A stretch of 64,000 nt of DNA from Hyparrhenia diplandra (lineage: Eukaryota > Streptophyta > Magnoliopsida > Poales > Poaceae), in the NCBI GenBank assembly GCA_015847255.1, contig JADLZK010006512.1, forward strand, positions 141,501 through 205,500. The letters are read 5' to 3'. A model generated the notes under the pieces. It ran no database searches. It worked only from the letters and a program-made list of their open reading frames with translations, and was not told the origin of the DNA. The translations under genes and the position numbers were made by a program. This document shows positions 32,901-43,830 of this stretch, one piece after another. Numbering within the stretch: the first letter of the stretch is position 1; the number at the start of each line of letters is the position of its first letter.

Positions 32901-35900
32901 TTATTATGTGGATCTTTATGATATTCCATATGTTTTTGTATAAGATGGGTTATATAATCCCGAAGTATTATCCTACAAAACCAATATATACCATAAAACA
33001 ACACATATGCTTGGAAAATTTCGGGAAATAAATGAAACATGTATGGCTATGTATATAGGACCCCCTCCTCTCTCTCTCATACTTGTCTTTAATGCTTTGG
33101 TTTATTTGAAGTAACTGAAGAAAAAAAACCATCGCATGAGACTTATTGGTATATCGAGGCACTTGAATTTGGATTTGGGATTCATTTGTAACTTCCTTGA
33201 AGGGAGATATTACCTTGCATAGGTATGATTTCTAAACATGGTAATATTGGCTTACAACATTATATTAGTCGGGATAATGAATGATCTGAAGTCAACATGT
33301 TACCCTTGCCTCTCTTTTGCCAAAACTAGCATGAGGTGTCGTTTTCTAATAGATAATACATCCCCCCGTGCAACTTGAAGTTGCTACAATAATACTAGAA
33401 GAATTAATATTCTCGAGTTTATTTTGTGTGAAAACATAATACTTCTTCCCGATGAAGAAAACCAATTGTCCTTTCTTGGACTATTGAAGCCCCGGTGCAT
33501 ATCGGGACTCGTTTAGAGTTATCCTGATCCTTTGAAATGACAATGGGTGTCATAGAGGGAAATCATTGTCTACGAGTAAAGTATGCCAAATGATATGGTG
33601 GCTAGTAGCCATGTATACACCACACCTAAACAAATGTATTAATATCGACTTGTCGACTACCGTAAGATGGAAAGCAAGCAACAAGTATGAATCCCACATC
33701 ACAATAAAAGCTAGAAGCTAATTTTGATATTAATCAATTATCGGTCATAGTAGTTATCCTAGGCTCTGAAGTGCCATATGGAATTTGACAACTACATATG
33801 TTTCTTTGATCTATCTTTTACCATATGAAATTTTTGCTATCAGTTGAGAGTCTATCCCGAAGGACATTGGTCTTTTGTTGCTCTCGCCAAGCGACCAAAA
33901 TAATATTTCCCAAATAAATAAAAAATTCTTGGTCTTATCTATTCTATTAAAAGCTTCTCTCTTCATTTGAAAAATGAAATGATTCAAGCCATGCTTTATA
34001 TAGAATACAAAAAAATGTTACAATAAATATAATGACTTAATTTTGCTCTATGGTACGAGTAATTGGGTCGCTTTTTGGGCTATAAAAAGGAGCTGGACTA
34101 TGAAATAACTCTGCATCAAAAGCTTCTTTCTCTACAACCATGGCTAAATGGCACATTCTTGCTATTCTATGCACACCAAGCTAACGCGTCCGAAAGCGCA
34201 ATGCCACCATAAGTTGTCTTTTCTCATACATATGACCTAGAAGGTCAATATATACGAAGAGACAGACTGATTGTCAATTGTACAACAATTGGTGAGCATT
34301 AGACCCCGAAGGATTGTTTTTTGCCAAAATTATGAGTTACGTCAAGAACATAAGGTGTTAAGTCTAGATGACTACATATATTTTTGTTGAAAGCAAGAAC
34401 TTGAAGAGCAACATTTTATACTTCACTAGAAGTTATGTTCTCAACAAGAAGTTGAGTATATATACTCCTCCTGTAGAAGGAATTACATGCAACCTGCATT
34501 AATAAAGTCCAAGCTCATTTGCATACAAAAATAGTAATATACCCCATGTGCGTAATATTTCCCGGATAAATCACCACTAAAGCATACATACACCACTTGA
34601 AGTTGGTGATTGGGGATTTTAGTATGCTATTAAATATCTCGACATTAGGGGGAGATGAATGCCCATTTTATTGAATGCCTTGATATTTATGAATCCAAAC
34701 GCACAAATCCAAACTAAACTAGTTGTTTAGATACACTCCATTGTATAGCATGGAGTTATGCCCAGATAACTATATTGATGAGGAGCAACTAAATTGGTTA
34801 AAAATAAATGAATGCTTCTACCCGAAGTAGATGTGGATATACCCGAATTAATTTTATACCCATTTGACATTGACATTTTGATCAAATTATGTGGGGACGC
34901 CTACAAATAAGATCTAGTGGTCTATGTCACAAGCATATGCTTATGAAGCAAGCTCACATTGTATGTGATAAAACTCCTCTCATACTCCTCAGAGAGAAAT
35001 CACCTGTTGGTGAGTTACCTCATGATGAGGTTCATTTCGGAGATGAAAATCCTAGCAATGCGCCGCATACTATAATCTTGAATACGGAACAACAATGGAT
35101 CTATCATTTTTGGGAAATAATGAAGATCATTATTAAGATGTTTAAAGTCAGAGATTATATGTCGACACTAGTTTACCTCTATAATTGCTAAATGAGTCTC
35201 TTTATGAGAATCCGAATCGAACAAAGTCCATGGCAAGAGTGCTTGAAGCTCTCATATCGGGTCAAATGAAATGTGCAATTGAGGTTGAACCAAAAATTGC
35301 TAAGTGGATATCTTGAACCTGATGTTTGATAATTATGGGTCATTATTGAAATAATATGTGGTGAAAAGCTATGGTTCAAAAGGTCATACTAGACCAACTC
35401 GGCATAAGTTTCAGTAAAATCTGGCTAATGGCATGAATTAAATATGCATAATGGAATTATGAAAATCCATGAAAAGCAACATTAAAATCTCGTACCAATA
35501 TTGTCCTTTATGTGAAATAACCTCTCCATAAAGACAACAACTCCCTCAAGAATTTTCCCCTGAAGGAATATGGTTATGAGTCCAAATGCACCAAAATATG
35601 TGAATTCCTTGAAAGGGATAAAGACCCATATATGACCCAAGTGAGATAATAAAAGGAGGAACCAAAAGCAACAAAAAGTATACCATATAAGCACATGTGC
35701 ATTCCATGAGCTTTTGCTATGCATGTATATGCTTGATAGATAGCATTATCTACACGAAGATTTGGAATTGAAATATCCTCCGAAAAGTTATATGATATAT
35801 TTGGTGCTACTAGCAATATGCCCCATTCGCTAGTTTGTGGACAGTGATGTCTTATTATGTATTAAAGATTCTTGAAGAATCTCCAGCCAATCCCGAAGGA

Positions 35901-36782
35901 GTCACGACTATTATGAATAGAGAAAATTATCATATAAGGAATAATGATTATTAATCACATCTCGAAGGTGTGTCTTTGCAACTTTGCGTTGCACAAATAT
36001 GCACTCTAATATATGCATGAGAATGCTCTTAGCATTATTCTTTATTCTTATTGTTCTTGAAGAGCAGTGAAACAAATGTCATGAAGACTAACTATTGTGA
36101 AATCACATCTTATAATCTCCCTTGGACTATTCATGCCTATGTTTATTTACAAATAACGACTAATGTCGTGGCAATGGATGACCTCAATGAATGTTGTCAT
36201 CGTGGGAGTATTTACATGATATTGATCGTGTAACTCATGAGACTTTGAAGATCTCAAATGATGTACCTTGGTGGTGTTATTCTAAAGGGCGAGTTTGAAA
36301 GCTCTATTAAATTAAAGCCTCTATCATGACGTCATTTAAGTATGGGTTTATTTATGTATAATTTTATCTCATGGGTTCGTATAACGTGATGTTAAGGTTA
36401 TATGAAACGATCGACTATGCATTCAATATACTTGCTAAGTTTCTATGTGCATATGCTTCTTGTAGAAGGCATTTTTTTTGACATAGCGGGGGTAGTTTTG
36501 CAAGGTTTGGGGGAACTCACCTAGAGTATTAACCCTTGATCGAGATTCTAGAGAATTCAAAATGATATGATCCAAAAGGTCACAATTTGTCCTGAAGACA
36601 TCATTTGTACTCTTTTTTCCTTGATGAGTTTTCCTGAAGTTTCTCATGTAAGGTTTTTAATGAGGCAACAATGTGCAAATTCATTTAACGACAATAATAC
36701 ACTCTTTCTCCATTTTTTCCCATTGGGTTTTTTGGAGTTTTAACGAGGCATATGTTTGTCAAGGTATTCGTCCAAGGGGGAG
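32901..36782 (+). mobile_element. Decayed internal region of an LTR retrotransposon, probably Copia
   Basis: This is a long AT-rich stretch with no intact ORF over 105 codons. It lies directly upstream of a polypurine tract and LTR at 36773-37056. Short stretches such as HDEVHFGDENPSNAP (about 35020) and the general composition fit an old Copia pol region. No catalytic motif was read with confidence. No 5' LTR was found, so the left limit is arbitrary. The call rests mainly on the LTR at the right end. Confidence 0.4.
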
Positions 36783-37056
36783 TGTTAAGAATTCCTCAAT
36801 TAGAGGAATGATGGGCTCATACCATATGGGCCTTGGAGGCTACAATATATGTCATGATGGCTGCATCTATATAAAGAGACTATGTGTGTACCTATGATGA
36901 CTAATGAAGAGATACCTCCCCCTCATACATCTGTGTCTCGTGTGTTCTTATTGGGATTGGTAAACAAGATCTATCTACAACTCCTACACGCCTCTTTCTC
37001 TTGGATCAGGAACGGGAAACGGATTCGGTAATCCGTGAATAGGTCGATTCTCAACA
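36783..37056 (+). repeat. Short LTR (about 274 bp), 3' end of a decayed element
   Basis: The sequence TGTTAAGAATTCC to GATTCTCAACA forms the inverted LTR ends. The run ccaaggggga just before it is a typical polypurine tract. It contains a TATA-like stretch (atctatataaagag, about 36867). Confidence 0.65.
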
Positions 37057-37954
37057 CTTAATTAGCATATTACCAAGTCAAGCAAGTCCTGCAGCAAAGT
37101 AGTAGATCATCAAGACTATAAAAATGCACACACAGCTACCTAGCTTTTCAAACTGAATTTAGTTTATTTACAGGGGAATCTAAGTGCATGCGTGATAGCA
37201 ACAGAAATGCACGTCACTTTTTCTTTATTTTCCGCCGCTTGCGTGGTAGTAGATGTTTTCCGTTGCAGCGGCTAGAGTATGCCGGTGGTTGTTTTGCATC
37301 TTATCTTACCACTGGCAGCGTGCATGGAAAAAAATAAAAAAAGCGGCCGCGGACGATGACTGAGTAATGGATGATGATGGTGTGCGGTAGGAAACGCACG
37401 CTTTTCTTGTCACGCTAGCGAGCGTCGGATTGGACTGGGACCTGGAATAACTTTCATTTCGCCTCTACGGATAGGATTCGTGCCGTAGACTTGGACTAAA
37501 TGCGAAATGACATGCATACGCAATGCGTCACCAGCAATGCATAGTGTCAGTCCTTTATTTTATAGCGGCTCCTGGTTTCGATCTTTTACTGCTTATGTTT
37601 TAAGCAATGGCTTGGCTCATCATATACGTACGTACATAACATCTTTAAGTTTGGCAACGGGTTATAGAAAATGCAATCCAGGATATATTTCACATCTTAC
37701 TCAATGTATAGATACATTTTTTGAATTTCAGTAAACCTATTTATTTAATGTCTCGGATGGCACTGCATTTTTTTTATAAACTTGATAGAAGTTTACAAGG
37801 GAAAAAATGACTGCAATAGTAGTACAGTACTAATTAAGTACCAGTACATGCATAGATAGAGAGAACTTTGCTATCAAGGTACTGCTAAGTACCGGCATTA
37901 AACCACCATTCCGGAAAGAGAAGAAAACAAAGCAGCAGTATCAATATCAAGGCC
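37057..37954. other. Intergenic DNA
   Basis: No gene or element ends are recognised. Small ORFs only. Confidence 0.4.
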
Positions 37955-38160
37955 TTGTTTAGATGGCTAGAATTTCTAACCTTTTTCCTACTTTCTCTCC
38001 ATCACATCACATTAAATACACCAAAAGACATATGTTTGGAGTATTAAATATAGATAAAAAAATAACTAATTACACAGTTTAGATGTACATTGCGAGACAA
38101 TTATTTTGAGCCTAGTTACTCCATGATAGGATGATATTTACCACTAACAAACGAAGCGTC
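37955..38160. mobile_element. hAT-type MITE (common grass family), partly decayed
   Basis: The text ggccttgtttagatggctag, then gtattaaatatagataaaaa, then taactaattacacagtttag, then gagcctagtta and ending near aacaaacgaa is a very common grass non-coding element. Terminal inverted repeats and the target duplication are not cleanly visible. Confidence 0.55.
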
Positions 38161-38645
38161 TTCTGGTGTACGATGTGACATTCGGTTCCAAATATTTGCC
38201 ATCTACAAGGCCCAAGTGGGCGCTGCATGTACACAACTCAACCCACAAAATTAATGGATGCTGTCTTGTCTGTCGAGATCCCAATCGACCAAACTCAGGC
38301 CACAAGTTCAGTGCAGCAAGTTGTTTTATTTACTATACTAGTGTTTTTGTCAGCAAAGGAAAAAAGGGTGTGCCGAGCCCGGCCGTCCGTCAGAAACAGC
38401 AGGGCGGTGCACGGGGGTTGGGTTGCGGAGAGGAGGCGGCTTGGCCTGGCTGGAACGGCACAAACTTGGAAAAGAGCAGCACTCGAGGCAGGCCCACGGT
38501 TTGGGCGGTCGCGGAATGTCATGTGCCCCCGCCCATCCACCCACAGCGCACCACGTAGGCACGCAGCTTTATAAATTTCCAAGAGCCCACGAGCGGTGCA
38601 GCCGTATTCCAGAGCGCGATCGACACGACGACCTGGATCGCAACC
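38161..38645 (+). promoter_or_regulatory. Upstream region of the cysteine oxidase gene
   Basis: The final 485 bases before the ATG become GC-rich. A TATA-like TATAAAT at 38570-38576 lies 70 bases upstream of the start codon, which would put transcription start near 38600. No specific hypoxia element was identified. Confidence 0.5.
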
Positions 38646-39643
38646 ATGGCCGTGGCGTTCCCGCCGCACATGATGGCGCTCAGCAAGGTGCAGCGGCTCT
38701 ACGACGCCTGCGACGTCGTCTTCTCCTCGCCGGGGGCGGCGCCCACGCTCGGGGGACATCACATGGCTGCAGAACATCCTTGGTCAGTTTAGAATTCCGT
38801 CATGCCTTTCTTTTTACATGCGTCTCCGTCTCGCCGCCATCATAACTGTTTTCCCTTGGTAATTCATTCAGATGGCGTCCAGGCAGCCGACGTCGGGATC
38901 GACGACGGGGAGAAACCGACATCGTCCTCGTCCGACGACGAGCTGAGCCCCAAGAGCCTCCTGCCGGCGCCGGCGTTCACGCGGATCACCTACGTACACA
39001 TACACCAGTGCGACGATTTCTCGGTAAGCTAGCTACCACCCAACGGTTGCTGCGTGCTGTGTTTATTCGATCGCAAGCCGGCCGGCCTTTGTGCTTGTAT
39101 CGATGACTGATCCCATGCATCATATCCCGGCGTGTTCAGATCGGCGTCTTCTGCTTCCCGGCCGGCGCGACGCTGCCGCTGCACGACCACCCAGAGATGG
39201 TGGTGCTCAGCAAGCTGCTCTACGGCTCGATGCGCGTGCGCTCCTACGACTGGGTCGCCGCGCCACCTTCGCCGCCGTCGCCGTCCATGACAAGGACAAA
39301 ATGTGGCCTGGCCAGGGTGGTGGACGCCGACGTGGTGCGCCGCGCGCCCTGCCAGGCGTCCGTGCTCTTCCCGCACAGCGGCGGCAACCTGCACGCCTTC
39401 ACCGCCGTCACGCCCTGCGCCATCCTCGATGTCCTCACGCCGCCCTACTCGGAGGAACAGGGGCGCCCCTCCACCTACTTCACCGACGTCCCCGTCCCGT
39501 CACTCCCGGGTTTCGCTGTCTTGGAAGAGACGGACCTGCCCGAGGGCTTCACCGTCGCCGGGGCGCCATATCTTGGCCCTGAGCTCACGGTCGACATGGA
39601 GGATGACGACGACGACGACTACGACAGCTATGACGACGAGTAG
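38646..39643 (+). CDS. Plant cysteine oxidase (PCO/ADO-like thiol dioxygenase), three exons, one frameshift
   Basis: PCO enzymes use O2 and Fe(II) to oxidise N-terminal cysteine of group VII ERF factors and VRN2-type proteins. This sends them to the N-degron pathway, so the enzyme is the plant oxygen sensor. Exons are 38646-38782, 38872-39023 and 39140-39643, with GT-AG borders and matching phases. Visible motifs are the N-terminal KVQRLYDACDVVFSS, then SLLPAPAFTRITYVHIHQ, and the cupin iron site with His near residues 111 and 113 (LPLHDHPEM) and near 181 (SGGNLHAF). The conserved end is VPSLPGFAVLEE to GPELTVDMED, followed by an acidic Asp-rich tail. The corrected length is about 263 residues. 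The first exon has GGGGG at 38751-38755 where four G give the expected frame (TLGDITWLQNIL). Without correction the frame is lost before exon 2. Confidence 0.92.
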
Positions 39644-40175
39644 TTAGCTTAGCTTTAGCCCCCTTGATGATGCATATACTAGAGCTAGCTATAAATAGTT
39701 CATAGTTGCAAGCACATGCAAGCTCTCTGCATATCTGTGCATCGCTAGGAGAGTTCTGTTCTGATAGCAAAGTACCACTAGTCCATAATAGTCTAACACA
39801 GTGGTTTCACAAACTGACACCCTTGTAAATAAATCACTGATCTTTTTCTTTCTCTATCAATGTATGCCCGGCATGCTTTTTGTCAATGTTTTTTCGAAAG
39901 ATAATGTGAAACCAAACACAGATGCCTAAAATGTGGTATAGCAAGTTTTAATTAGCTAGCAACCAACCAAATAGAGTCCGTTCGGCTGCCCCTTCTCGGC
40001 TTATTTTGACTTATTTTTTCTCACACGGTACTACTAAATCAGCCGGAATCAGCCAAGGCAAACCTCCCCTTGTCCCGCCCTCCTCTCCATCTGACAGTGG
40101 ATTTTTACTAATTTTTTTTTTTTTTTTCATAAAGTATATGTAGCGCCTTTGATAGGGTAACCCATATGAGAACTA
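39644..40175. other. Downstream region of the cysteine oxidase gene
   Basis: This likely holds the PCO 3' UTR (a canonical poly(A) signal is not obvious, although aataaatc occurs near 39828) and then AT-rich DNA up to a Stowaway MITE. Confidence 0.4.
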
Positions 40176-40407
40176 CTCACTCTACCAAAATAGATGTCAT
40201 TATGAGATGCATTCCAGTCAAACTTTCTCAACTTTGACTAGATTTGTAAAAAAAATACATGCAACATTTATATCTCTAATGATATTATTATAAAAATACA
40301 TTCAATGAGCTATCTAATGATACTAATTATGTATTAAAAATAAATATTAATATTATTTGATATATAATTAGTCAAAGTTGGAAAAAAAAAATTGACTACT
40401 CGGGGAG
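40176..40407. mobile_element. Stowaway-like MITE
   Basis: A 232-bp AT-rich element is flanked by TA (40174-40175, 40408-40409). The left side has actttgactagatttgtaaa and the right side its complement (attagtcaaagttgg, then cggggag). It belongs to the same broad family as the element at 6600. Confidence 0.75.
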
Positions 40408-40409
40408 TA

Positions 40410-41681
40410 CATGTCCTGGTTGTTTGTGCTGCTTTGTGGCCTGTGACACCCTCACTATCACCATCCTATCCTTGTATAGCCTAATAATGACTTTCTCTAA
40501 GTCTAGAAGCCATGAAATTCCTTATGAATATAGTTCGTGACTAAGACCGCAGATTCCGTCTATTAACGAATATATCACTTTCAGTCGTCTCAAAGTAGGG
40601 TGTGTATGACAAACTAAATAAGCTTAGCAAGGTAAAAACAAAATAGAAAAATCGCTAAAAGAAAGAGAAGCTATTAGACCTAGGGTTTTTTTGACTAGAT
40701 ATTAGACCTAGGTTAAAACGGTCGGAGAAAGATTATTCATAAAAATATTTTTTTTTGAGTGAGATTATTCATAAAATATGGGAAACTTTCGAAAAACGAT
40801 AAGAATGTCACAAAATTGATTTGCATCTATATTTTCTTACCATTTTGTTTTGAGAAGTCTACATGGGGAGAGAATCCCTCAACTGGATTAGTTTTGCACT
40901 GGATCCTCCCTTGCGATAGCAGCCACGCACGCAAAGAACTGAACATTTTTTTCGCTGAATCGCACGAGTGTGCGTATCTTTGTATTAAGAAGAAGCGAGT
41001 TTATGTACAAGATCAAAGAACTGAACCTGTCCGGGGTGTTTGCTTTGTTCATCCAAATTAATGAACTTTGGCTCAGGCATCATGTCCTGACTCAATCCTT
41101 TTGAGTGCTCCGTATAACAGCGATGTATCCAATTTGGCATTCCGTTTAAGCATCGATCGGGCTTAACTGTATGATTATATTTTATCCTAAAATTACATGA
41201 ACAAATTAACGTGCGTGGTCGGGTAATTAGCTAGTTTTGTTTCAACTTTTATCCCCACTGCGTGTGGTGGAAGTCCATGGACGAAGTCAAGCAAGTCTTA
41301 GCCAAGCCCAATGCAAGATACTATGAACATATCGTATTTAGAGCTGCCGGATCGATTTGAATTGGCTTTTGTATCGTATTTATGAACATACAGTGTCGTA
41401 AGGATCCAAAAGGTGAATGCGTGATAACATAGCTAGTATGATATGATTTGATGCTTGATTTGCAGCTTACCGGCCGGCCGGCCACTAGCACCGTGCTGCT
41501 TGCGATAAACACGCATGCAGAAAAGCTAGTGCATGCGCTGGACTAGTTAAGGAAAAAAGAAAATACGACGTCGACAAATTAAAGCGTTTTGATTTGATTG
41601 CGCTCAAAACCATTAATTAAACTACTGCGGCCACAAGCTTAGCATCGGACCGTAACGCTACGTTGACAAATTTGATTTGTT
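40410..41681. other. Intergenic DNA
   Basis: No supported gene. Small ORFs (for example 40759-41061) show no motif. Confidence 0.4.
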
Positions 41682-41761
41682 AACAGTTTCTCTCATCCAA
41701 TGCACCAACTGAAGCGCGGCCAACAGTTCCTCTCATCCAATGCACCAACTGAAGCGCGGCT
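41682..41761. repeat. Tandem duplication of a 40-bp unit
   Basis: Copies at 41682-41721 and 41722-41761 share ctctcatccaatgcaccaac and the flanking bases, differing at two positions. Confidence 0.85.
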
Positions 41762-41855
41762 AAAGCCTGATTTTTTTTTTTCTTGATATATATGATCACA
41801 ACTCTCCCCATGCCATATTATGTATACAAAGGACGTGCGATATAATTAATATATA

Positions 41856-42000
41856 CTCTCCCCGCGCTCTAAATTATACTTCACTTTGGCTTTTATAGAT
41901 TCATTTCTTTTGCTATGTATCTAGACATAGTGTATAACTGCATAGCAAAAGCAATGTATCTAGAAAAGTCAAAGTGAACTATAATTTGGAACGGAGGGAG
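41856..42000. mobile_element. Short Stowaway MITE with long inverted ends
   Basis: A 145-bp element is flanked by TA (41854-41855 and 42001-42002). Its ends, ctctccccgcgctctaaatt and aatttggaacggagggag, are inverted copies. The inverted arms reach inward (tacttcactttggctttta against aaaagtcaaagtgaacta), so most of the element could fold as a hairpin. Confidence 0.8.
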
Positions 42001-42023
42001 TATAATTAACCACTAAGATACAT

Positions 42024-42300
42024 GGTTCACTTAGTGGGTAATGATGTAGACACTTTGCATGAAAAGATAGAACATCGATCTAGTGGTTCACTTAGTGGGG
42101 ATGATGTAGATACTTTGCATGTTGAGAGAATTCACCTAGTTGGGTTTATTCTTTTTATTAAGGGGATGACATGGACTTAGTGGATAATGATGTGGACACA
42201 CTCTTCATGAAAAGATAGAACATCTAGTGGTTCACTTAGTGGGGGGGATGATGTAGACACTTTGCATGTTGAGAGAATTCACCTAGCAAAGTTTATTCTT
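42024..42300. repeat. Tandem duplication of a ~130-147-bp unit with internal half-repeats
   Basis: Unit 1 (42024-42170) and unit 2 (42171-42300) each hold two related halves. Both halves contain an acttagtgg...atgatgtagacac block. The first half ends catgaaaagatagaacatc and the second ends gttgagagaattcacctag. The pattern A-B-A'-B' shows an older duplication inside a younger one. Confidence 0.8.
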
Positions 42301-43815
42301 ATAACAGTTATAGATAACTTCCCGTGGTTAATGGTCGTCCACGTAGTGAGAGGGCCATTATCTAAGCAAATATAGCGAGAGTGTAGTGACGTCAAACCAT
42401 AACCTCACCAGTTCTGTCTCCCTGTAGTGCCTTTCCCTTTCATTTCACCTTTGCTCCTCTCCCTTCTTGACCTCTCTTGCTTGCTCAGCCTCGTGCTTGT
42501 GCCATCAATTTGCTTCCACAAGGACGAAAATGAAACAATGTTAGGAGTATATGGCCCCCTAGCTATCCTCTCCTCACATCTCATCTAAATTAATTGTTCA
42601 ATTTAGGGTCTACTTTGGATTGCTCTACTCCATAAAAATTAGTTCCACTCCACCAACTTAGTGACTCCACTGAGGAACAACTCCACAAAAATATCTAAAT
42701 ACTGTTCTAGAGTCCAATGCTCGTTTGTCTCTGTTTTTTTAAACTTTGCACGTTTACCCTGCTTTTTTATAACCGAAGGCTCCAGTTGCCCATGTTCCAT
42801 ATAATGGACTTAAGGTGTTAAGTATAGGCTGAAAATGACATCTCTCACTCTCGAATTGTCATCCCACTCAACTCTCTCCCTCTCTCACTGCCGAGTAGAC
42901 CCCGCTGTCAGCCTCTTCCTCTACCTTCTTCCAACCTTTTCTCTTCCTGTTTGAGCACGGGGAGGCATCGAGGCCGAGCTCGAGAAGGAAGCCCTGGCTT
43001 GGAGCCCTGCACAGCGGCACGTGAGGCCGTATTAAGTTCTGTTTCAGAGCACGTCCCTGATCCTGGTGATCCGGCAAGCAAGGCCTTGATCTCCACCATG
43101 CAGAGACGACCAACACGACGGCCGGCGATCAGTGTGGGTGTGGCGACAAGCATCTGCCGGCTGCCTTCGATCATGCATGCTGTGCTTTGATAAAGTGCTG
43201 TTCAGATCAAACACTAATGATATAATTTCTGACCATTGTTTTTGTTAGGACTAGGATTTGCACACCATTGTTTCTGAATCGATCCCCAAGTAAGTTACGT
43301 GGCTGAAAACTAGACGCGTCCTGGGAGAAGTTTACTTGGCACACGCGATGCCATATATTATTAGAATTGACAACAAGACAAAGACAGGTTGATATTTCAG
43401 GGTTTCGAAAAGGATGGGTCAACGAGGATCCGTCGTAAAAAAGACGATCGACAAAACCAACAGAGAATATTCTATTGTGCTTTGACAGAGTGTGGTCCAA
43501 ATGAAATCCTGTTCAGAATATCACCACATAGCTCTTCACGGATTTTGCAGAAATCTGATGAAACCCTGGTGCTACTATGGAGAAGGGAAACGTGAATTGG
43601 CACACGGTATTCTAGCCTGTGCAAAGGCACCCTGTTGAAAATCGACGGTTGCATCCGCTGGTGGCTTCACACTAGCATTTTCAACGGCGGAAGCATACTG
43701 CTCGTGCTCGTCCGCATCTATGTTGATATGCCCATATGTTTTTCTTCAGTGTATGCTGGTCATTTAAAACTCCGCCTGAAATATAGTACCCCTTTTGTGA
43801 TTGTGATTAGGCAAT
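42301..43815. other. Intergenic DNA left of the second LINE
   Basis: ORFs of 60-100 codons occur on both strands at 42870-43600 but have no recognised domain and overlap each other, so none is called as a gene. The left target-site copy of the LINE follows at 43816-43830. Confidence 0.35.
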
Positions 43816-43830
43816 ACATAATCACAAGTT

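Noticed and set aside
42870..43600. Candidate small genes left of the second LINE
   Set aside because: Short ORFs overlap on both strands, with no domain, splice or codon-use support.
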